Shown here: positions 43,525 to 52,797 of the stretch, piece by piece
Numbering within the stretch: position 1 is the stretch's first letter
How the letters are laid out: the number at the start of each line of letters is the position of its first letter
NCBI RefSeq assembly: GCF_045038405.1
Contig: NZ_CP173660.1
Span: forward strand, 558,001 to 622,000
Source of the DNA: Sellimonas caecigallum
Lineage (GTDB): Bacteria > Bacillota > Clostridia > Lachnospirales > Lachnospiraceae
Direction of reading: 5' to 3'
Length of the DNA: 64,000 nucleotides
The notes under the pieces: generated by a model
Seen by the model: the letters and a program-made list of their open reading frames with translations, nothing else
Told to the model about the DNA's origin: nothing
Databases searched by the model: none
Translations under genes and position numbers: made by a program

Positions 43525-44187
43525 ATGATTTTGCAAAAAGAATTGGCTGCCAATACTCGACTCTTTGAAGGAATCACAGCGTCAGAGCTTAGATGTCTCG
43601 AGGAAATTCTTAAGCCTCATATCCGTCTGATAGACGCGGGAGAGTTTCTCGTTCATCCTGGCAGCACGTTAAAAGAAATTGGTGTCATACTGGATGGCTG
43701 CGTCCACATGATATCTGAGGATTTCTGGGGCAACCAAAATATTATTTCCGAATTTTCAAAATGGGATTGTTTTGGGAAAGCCCACAGTATTTCCGGCAAT
43801 CCGATGTTTTTTTCTCTGAAGACCGCAAAAGATTCCCGGATTCTTTTTCTTGACACAAAAGCATTTTTAAAACTTCCTCTTTCTCCGGATACCGCGCTTC
43901 AAAAACTGTATCTGAATCTGCTTCTTGTAATCACGGAGAAAAAGCTTACCTATATGCGAAAAGCCGAAATCCTCTCACACAGAAGCCTGCGTGAAAAAAT
44001 CTCGGCCTTCCTTACAGAAGAATACCGAAAAACCGGGACATCCACATTTACTGTATCGTTTAACCGACAGGAAATGGCCGACTATCTCTCTGTCGACCGC
44101 TGCGCGCTGTCCAGAGAACTTTCAAAAATGCAAAAAGAGGGGATTCTTTCTTATTCTAAAAATCATTTCACATTGATAACAATATAA
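43525..44187 (+). CDS. Crp/Fnr-family transcriptional regulator
   Basis: A 220-residue regulator with an N-terminal cyclic-nucleotide-type jelly roll (RLFEGITASELRCLEEIL, ...DAGEFLVHPGSTLKEIGVIL) and a C-terminal HTH (VSFNRQEMADYLSVDRCALS with RELSKMQKEGIL). It has no cysteine cluster like Fnr, so the signal is unknown. The ATG at 43525 has a GGGAG site; a much longer open frame upstream lies over hemB and is not coding. A perfect dyad follows 10 bases after its stop. Confidence 0.87.
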   Translation: MILQKELAANTRLFEGITASELRCLEEILKPHIRLIDAGEFLVHPGSTLKEIGVILDGCVHMISEDFWGNQNIISEFSKWDCFGKAHSISGNPMFFSLKTAKDSRILFLDTKAFLKLPLSPDTALQKLYLNLLLVITEKKLTYMRKAEILSHRSLREKISAFLTEEYRKTGTSTFTVSFNRQEMADYLSVDRCALSRELSKMQKEGILSYSKNHFTLITI

Positions 44188-44197
44188 AATCAGATGC

Positions 44198-44211
44198 GTT
44201 GCAAATGCAAC
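44198..44211. promoter_or_regulatory. Palindrome GTTGCA-AA-TGCAAC
   Basis: A perfect 6-bp inverted repeat with a 2-base centre lies between the Crp-type regulator and the PEBP gene. Size and position suit a regulator binding site for the downstream gene, but the link is by position only. Confidence 0.4.
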
Positions 44212-44270
44212 ATACTTCCCCCTGCTTTTAAGGTATACTTAGGATACTATGATCTGGAAGGAGTGAAAGA

Positions 44271-44771
44271 ATGAAAATTACAAGCAATGGAATCATTGAT
44301 GGGATCATTCAGGACAAATATGGAAAAAGAGGCGAACTCAATACGCTTGGAATGCCTACGTATTCTCTCCCGATATCCATTCATGATGCACCGGAAGGGA
44401 CAAAGAGCTTTGCCCTCGTAATCGACGATAAAGATGCGTTCCCTGTAAGCGGAGGCTTTGTATGGGTGCACTGGGTTGCGGCAAATATCTGTCGTACAGA
44501 AATTTTGGAAAACGAAAGCCAGACTGCATCCGATTTTGTACAGGGTGTCAATTCCTGGCTCAGCATGCAGGGCGGACAGCACCCTGCCGAATCCTGCAGT
44601 TACTATGGAGGTATGGCTCCGCCTGATGCGCCGCATATTTATGACATCCACGTCTATGCCCTTGATACGATATTGGATTTGAAAAATGGTTTTTACATGA
44701 ATGAAATGTATCGCCAGATGAAAGGGCACATTTTAGACGAGGCCGTTCTGAGCGGCGAATATGCAAACTGA
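44271..44771 (+). CDS. YbhB/YbcL-type PEBP (Raf kinase inhibitor-like) protein
   Basis: A 166-residue phosphatidylethanolamine-binding-protein-fold protein. The ligand-site pattern is recognisable: AFALVIDDKD-like SFALVIDDKDAF, FVWVHWVAANI, and GGMAPPDAPHIYDIHVYAL. There is no signal peptide. The biological role of bacterial PEBP proteins is poorly defined. It has a GGAAGGAG site and its TGA directly abuts the next frame. Confidence 0.88.
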   Translation: MKITSNGIIDGIIQDKYGKRGELNTLGMPTYSLPISIHDAPEGTKSFALVIDDKDAFPVSGGFVWVHWVAANICRTEILENESQTASDFVQGVNSWLSMQGGQHPAESCSYYGGMAPPDAPHIYDIHVYALDTILDLKNGFYMNEMYRQMKGHILDEAVLSGEYAN

Positions 44772-45400
44772 TTGCACGGGACACAGAAGCTTCGGATTTC
44801 GGAAACTCTCATCGTCGGGATGCTTCTTACCATAGCAGGCAGATTTCTGGACGCCTATACTTATCTCTGCAGAGGCAAAGTCTTTGCCAACGGTCAGACC
44901 GGAAATCTTGTTCTGCTGGGCATGCGTCTGGCAGAACAAGATTATCGGAATGCACTTTATTATCCGCTGCCGATTTTTTCTTTTATATGCGGTATTTTTC
45001 TGGCTGAACAGATACATATCCGCATCGGGGATGACCGTTTTGTTAAATGGCGGCATATCATCCTGATTATGGAGATCACACTTTTGCTTCTTTTCATCCC
45101 TGTCCCGCATGGAACGATGGATCATCTTGTCAACACAGGGATTTCCTTTGTGTGTGCTCTTCAGACACAGGCCTTCCACTCTCTGAAAGGTTTATCCTAT
45201 ATTTCTGTCATGTGTACCGGAAATCTTCGGAGCGGCATCCAGGAATTCTGCAGCTATCGCTCTTCTTTACTGTTTACCTGGATTTTCCCGCCTTGCTTTT
45301 CCCTGTCTTTTTGCTGCTTATCGTTCTCATTTTACTGCTTCTGAAAAAGCAGCTTCTCAGCGCAAGTGAAAAACTGGAACTCACATGGCTGGATCGATAA
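44772..45400 (+). pseudogene. DUF1275 (YoaK) membrane protein, frameshifted
   Basis: A TTG start right after the PEBP stop gives RISETLIVGMLLTIAGRFLD, then AYTYLCRGKVFANGQTGNLV, strongly DUF1275-like. The frame holds through VMCTGNLRSG and then loses homology; the hydrophobic C-terminal helix (ALLFPVFLLLIVLILLLL, then KKQ) is in another frame ending at 45400. The shift lies near 45230-45265, and the joined protein would still be shorter than family members, so a deletion with frameshift is likely. Probably non-functional. Confidence 0.65.
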
Positions 45401-45402
45401 GT

Positions 45403-45744
45403 CTATTTTCGGAATTTGTCGTATCTTTTTTCACGAAAGCTCATCCTTGGGATCAGCATAGCGATCCATCCTCCGACAAATACAAGCACAATAAGCGGGT
45501 TCAGAAAATAGCATGCCACTGTCCCAAGGATGAACCAAAGTCCCCAAAGAGCCAATGTATTTCTGGCTCCTGTACAGATTTTCTCTACACTGTAGGCCTC
45601 TCTTTTCTCTTTCGGCAGCTTTCTATAACTCGGTACAAGCCAGATACTCTTTTCTCCCATGAATCCGAACACAAACGCATGTGCAAAACAAAGAGCTGCC
45701 AGGATCATGCACACAAACATGGCTCCAATCGTTATTTTCTCCAT
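45403..45744 (-). CDS. Small membrane protein (DUF3784-like)
   Basis: A 113-residue protein with three predicted helices (about 5-27, 62-80 and 84-100) separated by a basic loop containing PSYRKLPKEKREAYS. That loop pattern recalls the DUF3784 family of clostridial membrane proteins; no function is known. Start at 45744 has a GGAGAG site. It lies just beyond the ABC-2 exporter genes on the same strand, 76 bases after the last permease gene. Confidence 0.65.
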   Translation of the reverse strand: MEKITIGAMFVCMILAALCFAHAFVFGFMGEKSIWLVPSYRKLPKEKREAYSVEKICTGARNTLALWGLWFILGTVACYFLNPLIVLVFVGGWIAMLIPRMSFREKRYDKFRK

Positions 45745-45820
45745 GATGTACTCTCCTTTTCCAAACGTAATCTCTCCCATATGCTAACGCTTTGGGGCGG
45801 AAAAGGCAAGTTTTTCTTTT

Positions 45821-46444
45821 TTATGATTCTTTTCTTGAACGTACGGCAATCCCGACGCCCAAAAACAGCATTCCTGCCAGCGCCAGATACCACTTTTCTT
45901 CATAGCTTCCTGTTTCCATAGAAAAAAGATAAAATTTCCCAAGATATTTTTCTCCCGATGCCATAGATACGATATAAAACAACAGCGGCATCATATACCC
46001 GACGACAACATTGTCACACAGTGCGTAGGACAGAAGACCAATTCCTCCCAGGAACACCATTCCAGCCAGCAGACCTGGATAAAATGTGTCAAATGGAAAT
46101 TCACACTCCCCTATCTTAAGTGCGTACAGAAACAGGGCGGAGACCGCCATCATTACTACAATAGACAGAACGAGACGAATCCCATAAATTGCCCCCACAG
46201 CTGTATATTTCGAACGGATCAGATCCCGGATATCTCTGTTTTGCTCCGGCAAAAATATTGGAACTAAAAGGACGATACCCGGAAAGACTGCGTAATATTC
46301 GACGACTCGCGCTGTCTCCTGTATATTCAGATTACGGACACCCAAAACAAGCGGCGCTGCACACAAAATACCAATGCTAATGAGTACCTGCCAGATCAAA
46401 TGATACCGTATGGTTTCTTTTCCTATTGCAAGATATCTTTCCAT
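45821..46444 (-). CDS. ABC-2-type exporter membrane subunit
   Basis: A 207-residue integral membrane protein with six predicted helices and the SKYTAVGAIYGIRLVL segment. It lies at the end of an ATPase-permease-permease operon and is probably one of two membrane subunits of the exporter. The ATG at 46444 (AAAGGGG site) was preferred over 46474. It overlaps the preceding permease gene by 68 bases, which is long. Confidence 0.72.
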   Translation of the reverse strand: MERYLAIGKETIRYHLIWQVLISIGILCAAPLVLGVRNLNIQETARVVEYYAVFPGIVLLVPIFLPEQNRDIRDLIRSKYTAVGAIYGIRLVLSIVVMMAVSALFLYALKIGECEFPFDTFYPGLLAGMVFLGGIGLLSYALCDNVVVGYMMPLLFYIVSMASGEKYLGKFYLFSMETGSYEEKWYLALAGMLFLGVGIAVRSRKES

Positions 46445-47663
46445 TTCCAAAACGCCCCTTTCTTTTTGCCTCATAAATCAGCACTGTAGCTACAACAAGA
46501 ACCACAGCAAGCAGCGTATAAAACAGCCGGTTCCATACAAGAGTGGAAAAGTCTGCCTGGAATCCGGTGTAATTCAGCTCTGTATTGTGCCTTGGAATCA
46601 GGTTGAATCCATACGCTCCCCCGCGCATCGCATTCTGGCCGCTGAAGATAGAAAAAAACCACCAGACTATCTGAACAAGCACTGCCGCTGCTGTCTCTGT
46701 CCATTCTGTAATAAGCATAGACAGCGCTGTCACGATCAAAATGGACGGAAGAAGCCAGCCGAAGCTGTACTGAAAAAAAGCTGTGTAATCAAGTGCCAAG
46801 TCTTTTCCTGCTGCATATCCGATACATTCTGCCAACGGGTAGAAGGAAAGGATCAAAACTGGAAGGAACATGGTCACACACAATGCCAGATATCTGCTGC
46901 AGACGATGGAAAAAGAAGACGCCTTCCTGACAAAGATCAGTTCCCGGATTCCAGAACGTTTGTCGCGCAGCACTCTCGTGGCAGTCACAAACACCGGGAG
47001 AATGCCAAGTATGATTCCCATATAATCACAGAACATTCTGGCATATCCCCCTGTAAATCCATCTTTTTCCATCAGATCCTCATATTCTGCCAGCGCATCT
47101 TCATAAGTCTTCTCTACCATTCCATTGTCCTTAATCCGGTCTTTTGTGTAGGAAGAACCCGGTCCAAGGATCCTGCTGACTTTTCCCATCTCTTTTTCAA
47201 ATTCTTTGTAAGACATTCCTTTTTTCGCCGGCAGCTTAAAATTATCTGCCGCCATCATACTCGCCCCATTTGCAAGTTTTACCGTATTTTCTTTCACGTA
47301 CTCCTGATACCTGTCCTGTATTTCCGATATAGAAAGCCCGGTGCATGTTTCCAGTATGCGAGCGATTTTCTCCTTTTCGGATGCATCTAACGTGATATGT
47401 TTTGTAAAACCGACAGGCGCCGTTGTGAAGCTGTCCTGATCATAGTCTCTCGCCAGCATTCCCAGGGTTCCCTCCATAATATCACTTTTTTCTGTGGACT
47501 GCTTCCATCCATATCCACCCTCCTGGCCTTTTACCGGTTTCGATGCAAAACTTATCTTTCCCATCTGAGTAAAGAAAAACAGAGCCAGACATGTGATAAA
47601 AAGCCAGTATATAAGACTTTTAAAAACCTGTGTGCATTCTTTTTTAAACAAACTCAGGAACAT
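46377..47663 (-). CDS. ABC-2-type exporter permease
   Basis: A 428-residue membrane protein: an N-terminal helix (SLIYWLFITCLALFFFTQ), a large extracytoplasmic domain (about 40-215), then five helices. This is the ABC-2 arrangement typical of antibiotic or peptide exporters. The ATG at 47663 has an AGGAGGGGG site and overlaps the ATPase gene by 20 bases. The last 25 residues (after IYEAKRKGRF) are charged and look non-family, so a small frameshift near the end is possible. Substrate unknown. Confidence 0.78.
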   Translation of the reverse strand: MFLSLFKKECTQVFKSLIYWLFITCLALFFFTQMGKISFASKPVKGQEGGYGWKQSTEKSDIMEGTLGMLARDYDQDSFTTAPVGFTKHITLDASEKEKIARILETCTGLSISEIQDRYQEYVKENTVKLANGASMMAADNFKLPAKKGMSYKEFEKEMGKVSRILGPGSSYTKDRIKDNGMVEKTYEDALAEYEDLMEKDGFTGGYARMFCDYMGIILGILPVFVTATRVLRDKRSGIRELIFVRKASSFSIVCSRYLALCVTMFLPVLILSFYPLAECIGYAAGKDLALDYTAFFQYSFGWLLPSILIVTALSMLITEWTETAAAVLVQIVWWFFSIFSGQNAMRGGAYGFNLIPRHNTELNYTGFQADFSTLVWNRLFYTLLAVVLVVATVLIYEAKRKGRFGNGKISCNRKRNHTVSFDLAGTH

Positions 47664-48534
47664 GGCCAGCCCCCTCCTTTTCATGCATCAGGTACATGTA
47701 TGCGTCTTCCACTCCCGCCTCGCATTTTTTTGCCCTGATACCTGGTACGCTTTCTGACAGAAACCGCACAGTTACATTGTTTCCCATTGTCATCATGCTT
47801 GTTACCAGATACGCACTTTTGATTTTTTCCATATCCTTCCTGCTAACCGTTGCTGTATAGACATTTCCGTCCGCCATCCGGATCAATTCTGTGACCGTAC
47901 CGTGATAAAGAATCTCTCCGTGATCCAGCACTGCCACATTCTCGCATGTGGCCTCGATATCTCCCACGATGTGCGTCGATAAGATTACCACACGCTCTTC
48001 TGCAATCTCACAGAGCAGATTGCGGAATCTGACTCTCTCTTCCGGATCCAGCCCCGCAGTCGGTTCATCCACGATCAATACTTTCGGGTCGTGGAGGATA
48101 GCCTGTGCGATCCCCAGTCTCCTTCTCATCCCGCCCGACAGCGCTTTAACTTTTGTCTTTGTCTGGTCCTGCAGATTGACTTTCCGAAGAAGGATTGGGA
48201 TCCGTTTCTTTCGTTCTGCTTTCCCAAGCCCAGAAAGCACACCGAGATAATCCATAGCTTCATAAACTCCCATATTAGGATAAAGCGAGAATTCCTGAGG
48301 CAGATAACCCGTAACAGCCCTTACCGCAGCTGCATTTTCAATCGGAATGCCACAAATTTCGATCCTCCCTTCCTGTTTTTTCAAAAGTGTTGCAAGTACC
48401 TTCATCAACGTCGTCTTTCCCGCACCATTTGGTCCCAGCAGGCCAAACATTCCTCTTGGTATAGTCAGACTGATATTTTTTAAAGCCTGTTTTTTCCCAT
48501 AGTATTTGCTGAGACCGCGGATCCGTATCTCCAT
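47644..48534 (-). CDS. ABC transporter ATP-binding protein
   Basis: A 296-residue ATPase with Walker A LLGPNGAGKTTLMK, Q-loop YLPQEFSLYPNM, signature ALSGGMRRRLGIAQAIL, Walker B VLIVDEPTAGLDPEER and switch STHIVGD. The C-terminal extension of about 80 residues is of the CcmA/NatA type. It energises the two membrane subunits encoded downstream. The start at 48534 (MEIRIRGLSKYYG) was chosen over one eight codons earlier. Confidence 0.94.
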   Translation of the reverse strand: MEIRIRGLSKYYGKKQALKNISLTIPRGMFGLLGPNGAGKTTLMKVLATLLKKQEGRIEICGIPIENAAAVRAVTGYLPQEFSLYPNMGVYEAMDYLGVLSGLGKAERKKRIPILLRKVNLQDQTKTKVKALSGGMRRRLGIAQAILHDPKVLIVDEPTAGLDPEERVRFRNLLCEIAEERVVILSTHIVGDIEATCENVAVLDHGEILYHGTVTELIRMADGNVYTATVSRKDMEKIKSAYLVTSMMTMGNNVTVRFLSESVPGIRAKKCEAGVEDAYMYLMHEKEGAGHVPEFV

Positions 48535-48620
48535 GTTTGATTCTTTCCTTTCTCTCACTATTTCTGCCTTCCTTTCCTGATTGATGATTCTATCCTACCG
48601 CAGAATTCTCTAGATTCTCC

Positions 48621-49838
48621 CTAGACATGTGTAAGATTTTCTGATGACAGACGAAAGGAAGCACTTACAATTGCACCTTCTTGCCCGATACGGTTTGCAA
48701 AACTTATTTCCCCTCCGTGCTTTTTGCATAAAGCAGATGCGATATGAAGACCAATCCCGAAATGTTCCCTGTTTTCCCCTTCACTGAAATAAGCTTTCCC
48801 TGCATTTTGAAGAGCTGCATCGGAAAATCCCGGACCGTCATCCGCCACATAAAGGTAAAACATCGTTCCATCACACTCTGTCTCAATTTCCACCTCCTGC
48901 CTGGCATAACGGATCGCATTGGAGAGAAGGTTGTCCAGCACTTCCAAAATAATATTTTCATCTGCAAGCATTGTATTTTCACACCCTCTGACAGAGTATG
49001 AAAGATGGATTTCTTTTGCCTCGTTGAGGGCATTTGCCATCCCTCGGATCTTTTTATCCAGATATGCACAGTCTGTCTTCTCCGGATGAAACGGGATATC
49101 ATCGACACTCCTTGCATCCTTCATTGTCTGGCTGAACTTTTCCAGACGTTCCGCCTGTGCAGAAAGCAGCCGCAGCGTATCTTTTAACTTTTCCTGACTG
49201 ATATTTCTTTGCGGAATATATTTGACAAGAAAGTCGGAATATCCACGGATGACCGTCAGCGGCGTGCGCAGATCATGTGCAAATGCCGCATTTAACTTTT
49301 TCTGTTCTTCCACAAGTCTCCACATTTCCTTTTGATTTTCTACCAGATGTCCTCTCATTTCTTCGAAAGCTTCACACAGCCTCCCCATTTCATCCCGGGA
49401 ATTATATTCCATCTTGAATTCCAGATTCTTCTCTTTGATATTTCGCATGCCTTCTTCCAGTATATCAAACGGCTTTTTCAGCCGTCTCCGATAAAACAAA
49501 ACTGCTGTGATGAACATGCTGACAACCGCATACACATATGGACACCAGTTCTGTACTGCCGTGAGGATCATGACCGCCGCCTTCCTGCTTGTGGAAAGGG
49601 ATAAGAAGTCTTGCGTATAGCCGAACACTCTTTCCCCATTTGCAGTGTAGACGACCTGGATCTCAGAACTTTTTTCATACAGAATATCCTGCCATTTCCC
49701 GCATATCCCCACTGTGATGACCGTCAAAAGGAAACCAGCCAGGGCAAAGATACACAGATAGGCCGGCAGTGCTTTGCGAATCGGAAGGTTTCGGATTTTG
49801 TCCCGGATCTTCTCAATTTTCTCATCTATCCAATCCAT
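48621..49838 (-). CDS. Sensor histidine kinase
   Basis: A 405-residue membrane kinase: helices at about 22-47 and 98-118 around a small extracytoplasmic domain, a HAMP domain, HisKA with phospho-acceptor His188 in AFAHDLRTPLTVIRG, and an HATPase domain (NLLSNAIRYA, DDGPGFSD, FGIGLHIA). The small sensor domain fits families that detect signals through a partner transporter. It overlaps the response-regulator gene by 13 bases and probably controls the ABC genes downstream. Confidence 0.93.
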   Translation of the reverse strand: MDWIDEKIEKIRDKIRNLPIRKALPAYLCIFALAGFLLTVITVGICGKWQDILYEKSSEIQVVYTANGERVFGYTQDFLSLSTSRKAAVMILTAVQNWCPYVYAVVSMFITAVLFYRRRLKKPFDILEEGMRNIKEKNLEFKMEYNSRDEMGRLCEAFEEMRGHLVENQKEMWRLVEEQKKLNAAFAHDLRTPLTVIRGYSDFLVKYIPQRNISQEKLKDTLRLLSAQAERLEKFSQTMKDARSVDDIPFHPEKTDCAYLDKKIRGMANALNEAKEIHLSYSVRGCENTMLADENIILEVLDNLLSNAIRYARQEVEIETECDGTMFYLYVADDGPGFSDAALQNAGKAYFSEGENREHFGIGLHIASALCKKHGGEISFANRIGQEGAIVSASFRLSSENLTHV

Positions 49839-50499
49839 TTATATCCCACTCCCCATACCGTCTCGATAAAATCCCTGTCTGCTTGTTTTGCGATCTTTGC
49901 GCGCATCCGACGAATATGTTCCATCACGATACTGCTGTCTCCTGCTCCTTCCAGTCCCCAGACATTCTCATAGATTTGCTCTTTGCTGAACACCTGTCTC
50001 GGGTGCATCGATAGAAACTCCATGATGTCAAACTCAGTTTTTGTCAGACGGATCTCTTTTTTATTATAAGAAATACTCCGCTCGTCATAGCGGATGCGCA
50101 GCCCCCCCGCTGTGGTACTCCTGCCCTGACAAAGCGTTTCTTTTTTCCCTTCGCAGGTGGGCTGCGACCCTGGCACTTAGCTCTTCAATAGAAAATGGTT
50201 TTGTAATATAATCATCCCCTCCGGAAAGCAGTCCGTTGATCTTATCCTGTTCTTCTATTTTTGCCGTCAGAAATAAAATTGGACAGCTAACTTCTCCCCG
50301 GATTTTCCTGCACACGGACATCCCGTCTATATCCGGGAAATTGATGTCAAGAAGGATCAGATCCACCCCCCATCAACGCCTTTTCTATGGCCTCTTTTCC
50401 ATTGGCCGCCGTCTCTGTCTCATATCCAAGAATCTCAAAATAATCTTTTAGAAGCATACGGATTCCTTCTTCGTCATCCGCAATCAAAATCTTTTCCAT
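49826..50499 (-). CDS. OmpR-family response regulator, interrupted by two G-tract frameshifts
   Basis: Reassembled in three frames this is a normal OmpR-type regulator: MEKILIADDEEGIRMLLKDY (ATG 50499, GAGGGGAGA site), then VDLILLDINFPDIDG with the phospho-acceptor Asp, KPFSIEELSARVAAH, and a winged helix (LTKTEFDIMEFLSMHPRQVF ... VWGVGYKWIG). The frame is lost at a G6 run (plus-strand C6 at 50366-50371) and again at a G7 run (C7 at 50102-50108); in each case one G fewer restores it. As written, the gene gives no complete protein. Confidence 0.85.
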
Positions 50500-50578
50500 G
50501 GTATCACTCTCCCCTCTTGGTCTTTTTGTTCTTTAGTATATCAGGACTTTTCCTATTTTTTCCCTATTTTTTCTCACA

Positions 50579-50607
50579 TTGACACAATATGTTACCCTGC
50601 CTATAAT
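50579..50607 (+). promoter_or_regulatory. Perfect consensus promoter of the ferredoxin-flavodoxin gene
   Basis: TTGACA (50579-50584), 17 bases, TATAAT (50602-50607), a 12/12 sigma-A match, 31 bases before the start codon. Confidence 0.87.
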
Positions 50608-50638
50608 AAATGTAAATTAAAAAGCAGGAGGAATACTT

Positions 50639-51406
50639 ATGAGTATCGTACAAATTGTTTTTAGCCCTACCGGCGGAACACAGCGGGTCACAGATATCAT
50701 TACCGGAGAATGGAATATGCCGGTACAAAGACTGGATCTGACAGATGAGAAAATCAGTCCCGATTTCCCAACTTTTGGGAAGGAGGATGTTGCTGTCCTT
50801 TCTGTTCCTTCTTTTGGCGGACGTGTTCCTGCCCTTGCTTCCCAGAGAATTGCAAAGATTGACGGAAATCAGGCAAAATGTATCCTCATATGTGTCTACG
50901 GAAATCGGGCCTATGAGGATACATTGACAGAATTAAACGATATTGCAGAGAAAAACGGTTTTCATGTCATCGCCGCAATCGCTGCCGTTGCTGAACACTC
51001 CATTATGCATCAGTATGCCGCCGGCAGACCGGACGGGGAGGATGAAGAGGAACTGCGGCATTTTGCCCGAAGAATTCTGGAAAAAATCCAGACGGATTCT
51101 CCTTTGGCATCTCCTCCACAGATTCCTGGAAACCATCCTTACAAAGAATACAAAGTGTCAAACTTGATCCCGGAAGCAGATGAAAGCTGCAATCTTTGCG
51201 GCCATTGTGCAAACATATGCCCAGCTCACGCAATCAGCCAAGATCAGCCAAATCTAACAGACAGCAGCGCCTGCATCTCCTGCATGCGCTGTGTGGCAAA
51301 ATGCCCGCAGTCCGCTCGAAAAGTAGACCACAACATGGTTTTTGCACTGTCTGAGAAGGTCAAAGAAACTTGCACTGTAAGAAAGCGGAACGAATTGTAT
51401 CTATAA
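50639..51406 (+). CDS. EFR1-type ferredoxin/flavodoxin fusion protein
   Basis: A 255-residue protein with an N-terminal flavodoxin-like domain (IVFSPTGGTQRVTDII, the FMN phosphate loop) and a C-terminal ferredoxin domain with two 4Fe-4S motifs (CNLCGHCANICP and CISCMRCVAKCP). The EFR1 family is believed to move electrons; partner enzymes are unknown. It has an AGGAGG site and a perfect promoter and seems monocistronic. Confidence 0.88.
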   Translation: MSIVQIVFSPTGGTQRVTDIITGEWNMPVQRLDLTDEKISPDFPTFGKEDVAVLSVPSFGGRVPALASQRIAKIDGNQAKCILICVYGNRAYEDTLTELNDIAEKNGFHVIAAIAAVAEHSIMHQYAAGRPDGEDEEELRHFARRILEKIQTDSPLASPPQIPGNHPYKEYKVSNLIPEADESCNLCGHCANICPAHAISQDQPNLTDSSACISCMRCVAKCPQSARKVDHNMVFALSEKVKETCTVRKRNELYL

Positions 51407-51436
51407 GATTTTCCAACTTCCTTTCACTCTTTTCAC

Positions 51437-51464
51437 TTGTACATCTCTCAAAAGATGCTATAAT
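51437..51464 (+). promoter_or_regulatory. Promoter of pepT
   Basis: TTGTAC (51437-51442), a 16-base spacer and TATAAT (51459-51464), 40 bases before the pepT start. Confidence 0.5.
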
Positions 51465-51504
51465 GGTATGTAGCAAAATAAACAATTAAAGGAGAGGTAT
51501 TCCA

Positions 51505-52719
51505 ATGAAAGCTTATGAAAGATTGCTGAAATATGCGGTGGTAAGAACACCAAGCGATGAGACAAGCGAAACAGTCCCATCTTCCAAATGTCAGTTTGAC
51601 CTTGCTGAAATCCTTGTACAGGAATTAAAAGATCTTGGGGTAGAGGCTCATATGGATGAAAAGAGTTTTGTTTACGGGAAAATCCCTGCAACTCCAGGTC
51701 TCGAAAACAAGCCGAAAATCGGTTTTATCGCCCACATGGACACTGTTTCGGATTACTGCGACCATGATATCGTTCCCGTGCTGCATCCGGACTACGATGG
51801 ACAGGATGTGGTGCTTGGTACAAGCGGAAGAACACTTTCCGTACAGGCTTTCCCACATCTTACGAACCTGAAAGGCCGTACTTTGATCACGACAGACGGC
51901 ACAACCGTCCTCGGAGCGGATGACAAGGCCGGCATTGCGGAAATCATGACAATGATCGAACGTATCAACGAAGAACAGATTCCACATGGCCCAATCCGCG
52001 TTGCCTTCACACCGGACGAAGAAGTAGGAACAGGCGCTTCCCACTTCAATGTCGAAGAGTTTGACGCTGACTTTGGTTACACTTTAGACGGCGATGGCGA
52101 AGGAGAGATCCAGTACGAAAACTTCAATGCCTGCAAAGCAGATTTTGAAATTACTGGTTTTGCAGTACACCCAGGATCCAGTAAAGATACAATGATCAAC
52201 GCAAGCCTTGTGGCATGCGAGATCAACAGTATGCTCCCGGGATGCGAAACACCTCGCGGAACTGAAAACTATGAAGGATTTTATCATCTGATGAGTATGA
52301 AAGGCGATGTAGCTCATGCAGAGCTTCATTATTTTGTCCGCGATCACGACAGCAATCTTTTTGAAGCGCGCCAGAAAACTCTCCGCCTGATCGAAAAAGA
52401 TCTCAATGAAAAATGGGGAGAAGGAACAGTCAAACTGACGATCACACAGCAGTACCGCAACATGTCTGAGATTGTCGCAGGCTGCATGCACTTGATCGAA
52501 AATGCCAAGAAAGCCTGTGAAATCGCCAACGTACCTGCTCAGATCCTTCCAATCCGCGGCGGTACAGACGGATGCCAGCTCAGCTTCCGCGGACTTCCTT
52601 GTCCAAACCTGGGAACCGGCGGACATGCATACCATGGTCCATACGAACACATCACAGTAGAAGGTATGGATCACGCAACTGATATTGTTGTCGAAATCGT
52701 AAAATTATACGCTGAATAA
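51505..52719 (+). CDS. pepT: Peptidase T (tripeptide aminopeptidase)
   Basis: A 404-residue M20 zinc peptidase releasing the N-terminal residue of tripeptides in the cytoplasm. Metal and catalytic motifs are GFIAHMDTVSDY, LGADDKAG, FTPDEEVGTG (general base Glu), TLDGDGEGE and the C-terminal IRGGTDG and GGHAYHGPYE. Length and motifs are standard. It has an AAAGGAGAG site and a terminator after the stop. Confidence 0.97.
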   Translation: MKAYERLLKYAVVRTPSDETSETVPSSKCQFDLAEILVQELKDLGVEAHMDEKSFVYGKIPATPGLENKPKIGFIAHMDTVSDYCDHDIVPVLHPDYDGQDVVLGTSGRTLSVQAFPHLTNLKGRTLITTDGTTVLGADDKAGIAEIMTMIERINEEQIPHGPIRVAFTPDEEVGTGASHFNVEEFDADFGYTLDGDGEGEIQYENFNACKADFEITGFAVHPGSSKDTMINASLVACEINSMLPGCETPRGTENYEGFYHLMSMKGDVAHAELHYFVRDHDSNLFEARQKTLRLIEKDLNEKWGEGTVKLTITQQYRNMSEIVAGCMHLIENAKKACEIANVPAQILPIRGGTDGCQLSFRGLPCPNLGTGGHAYHGPYEHITVEGMDHATDIVVEIVKLYAE

Positions 52720-52730
52720 ATGTCAGATAA

Positions 52731-52777
52731 AAAGCCTCCGGCAGTGAAGCATTCATTTGCTCCCCGCCAGAGGCTTT
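52731..52777. terminator. Bidirectional terminator between pepT and the YitT gene
   Basis: AAAGCCTC and GAGGCTTT form the outer stem, CGGC/GCC extends it, and the plus-strand flank is AAATCTTTTC. It separates two convergent genes. Confidence 0.7.
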
Positions 52778-52797
52778 AAATCTTTTCATTATTTTCT

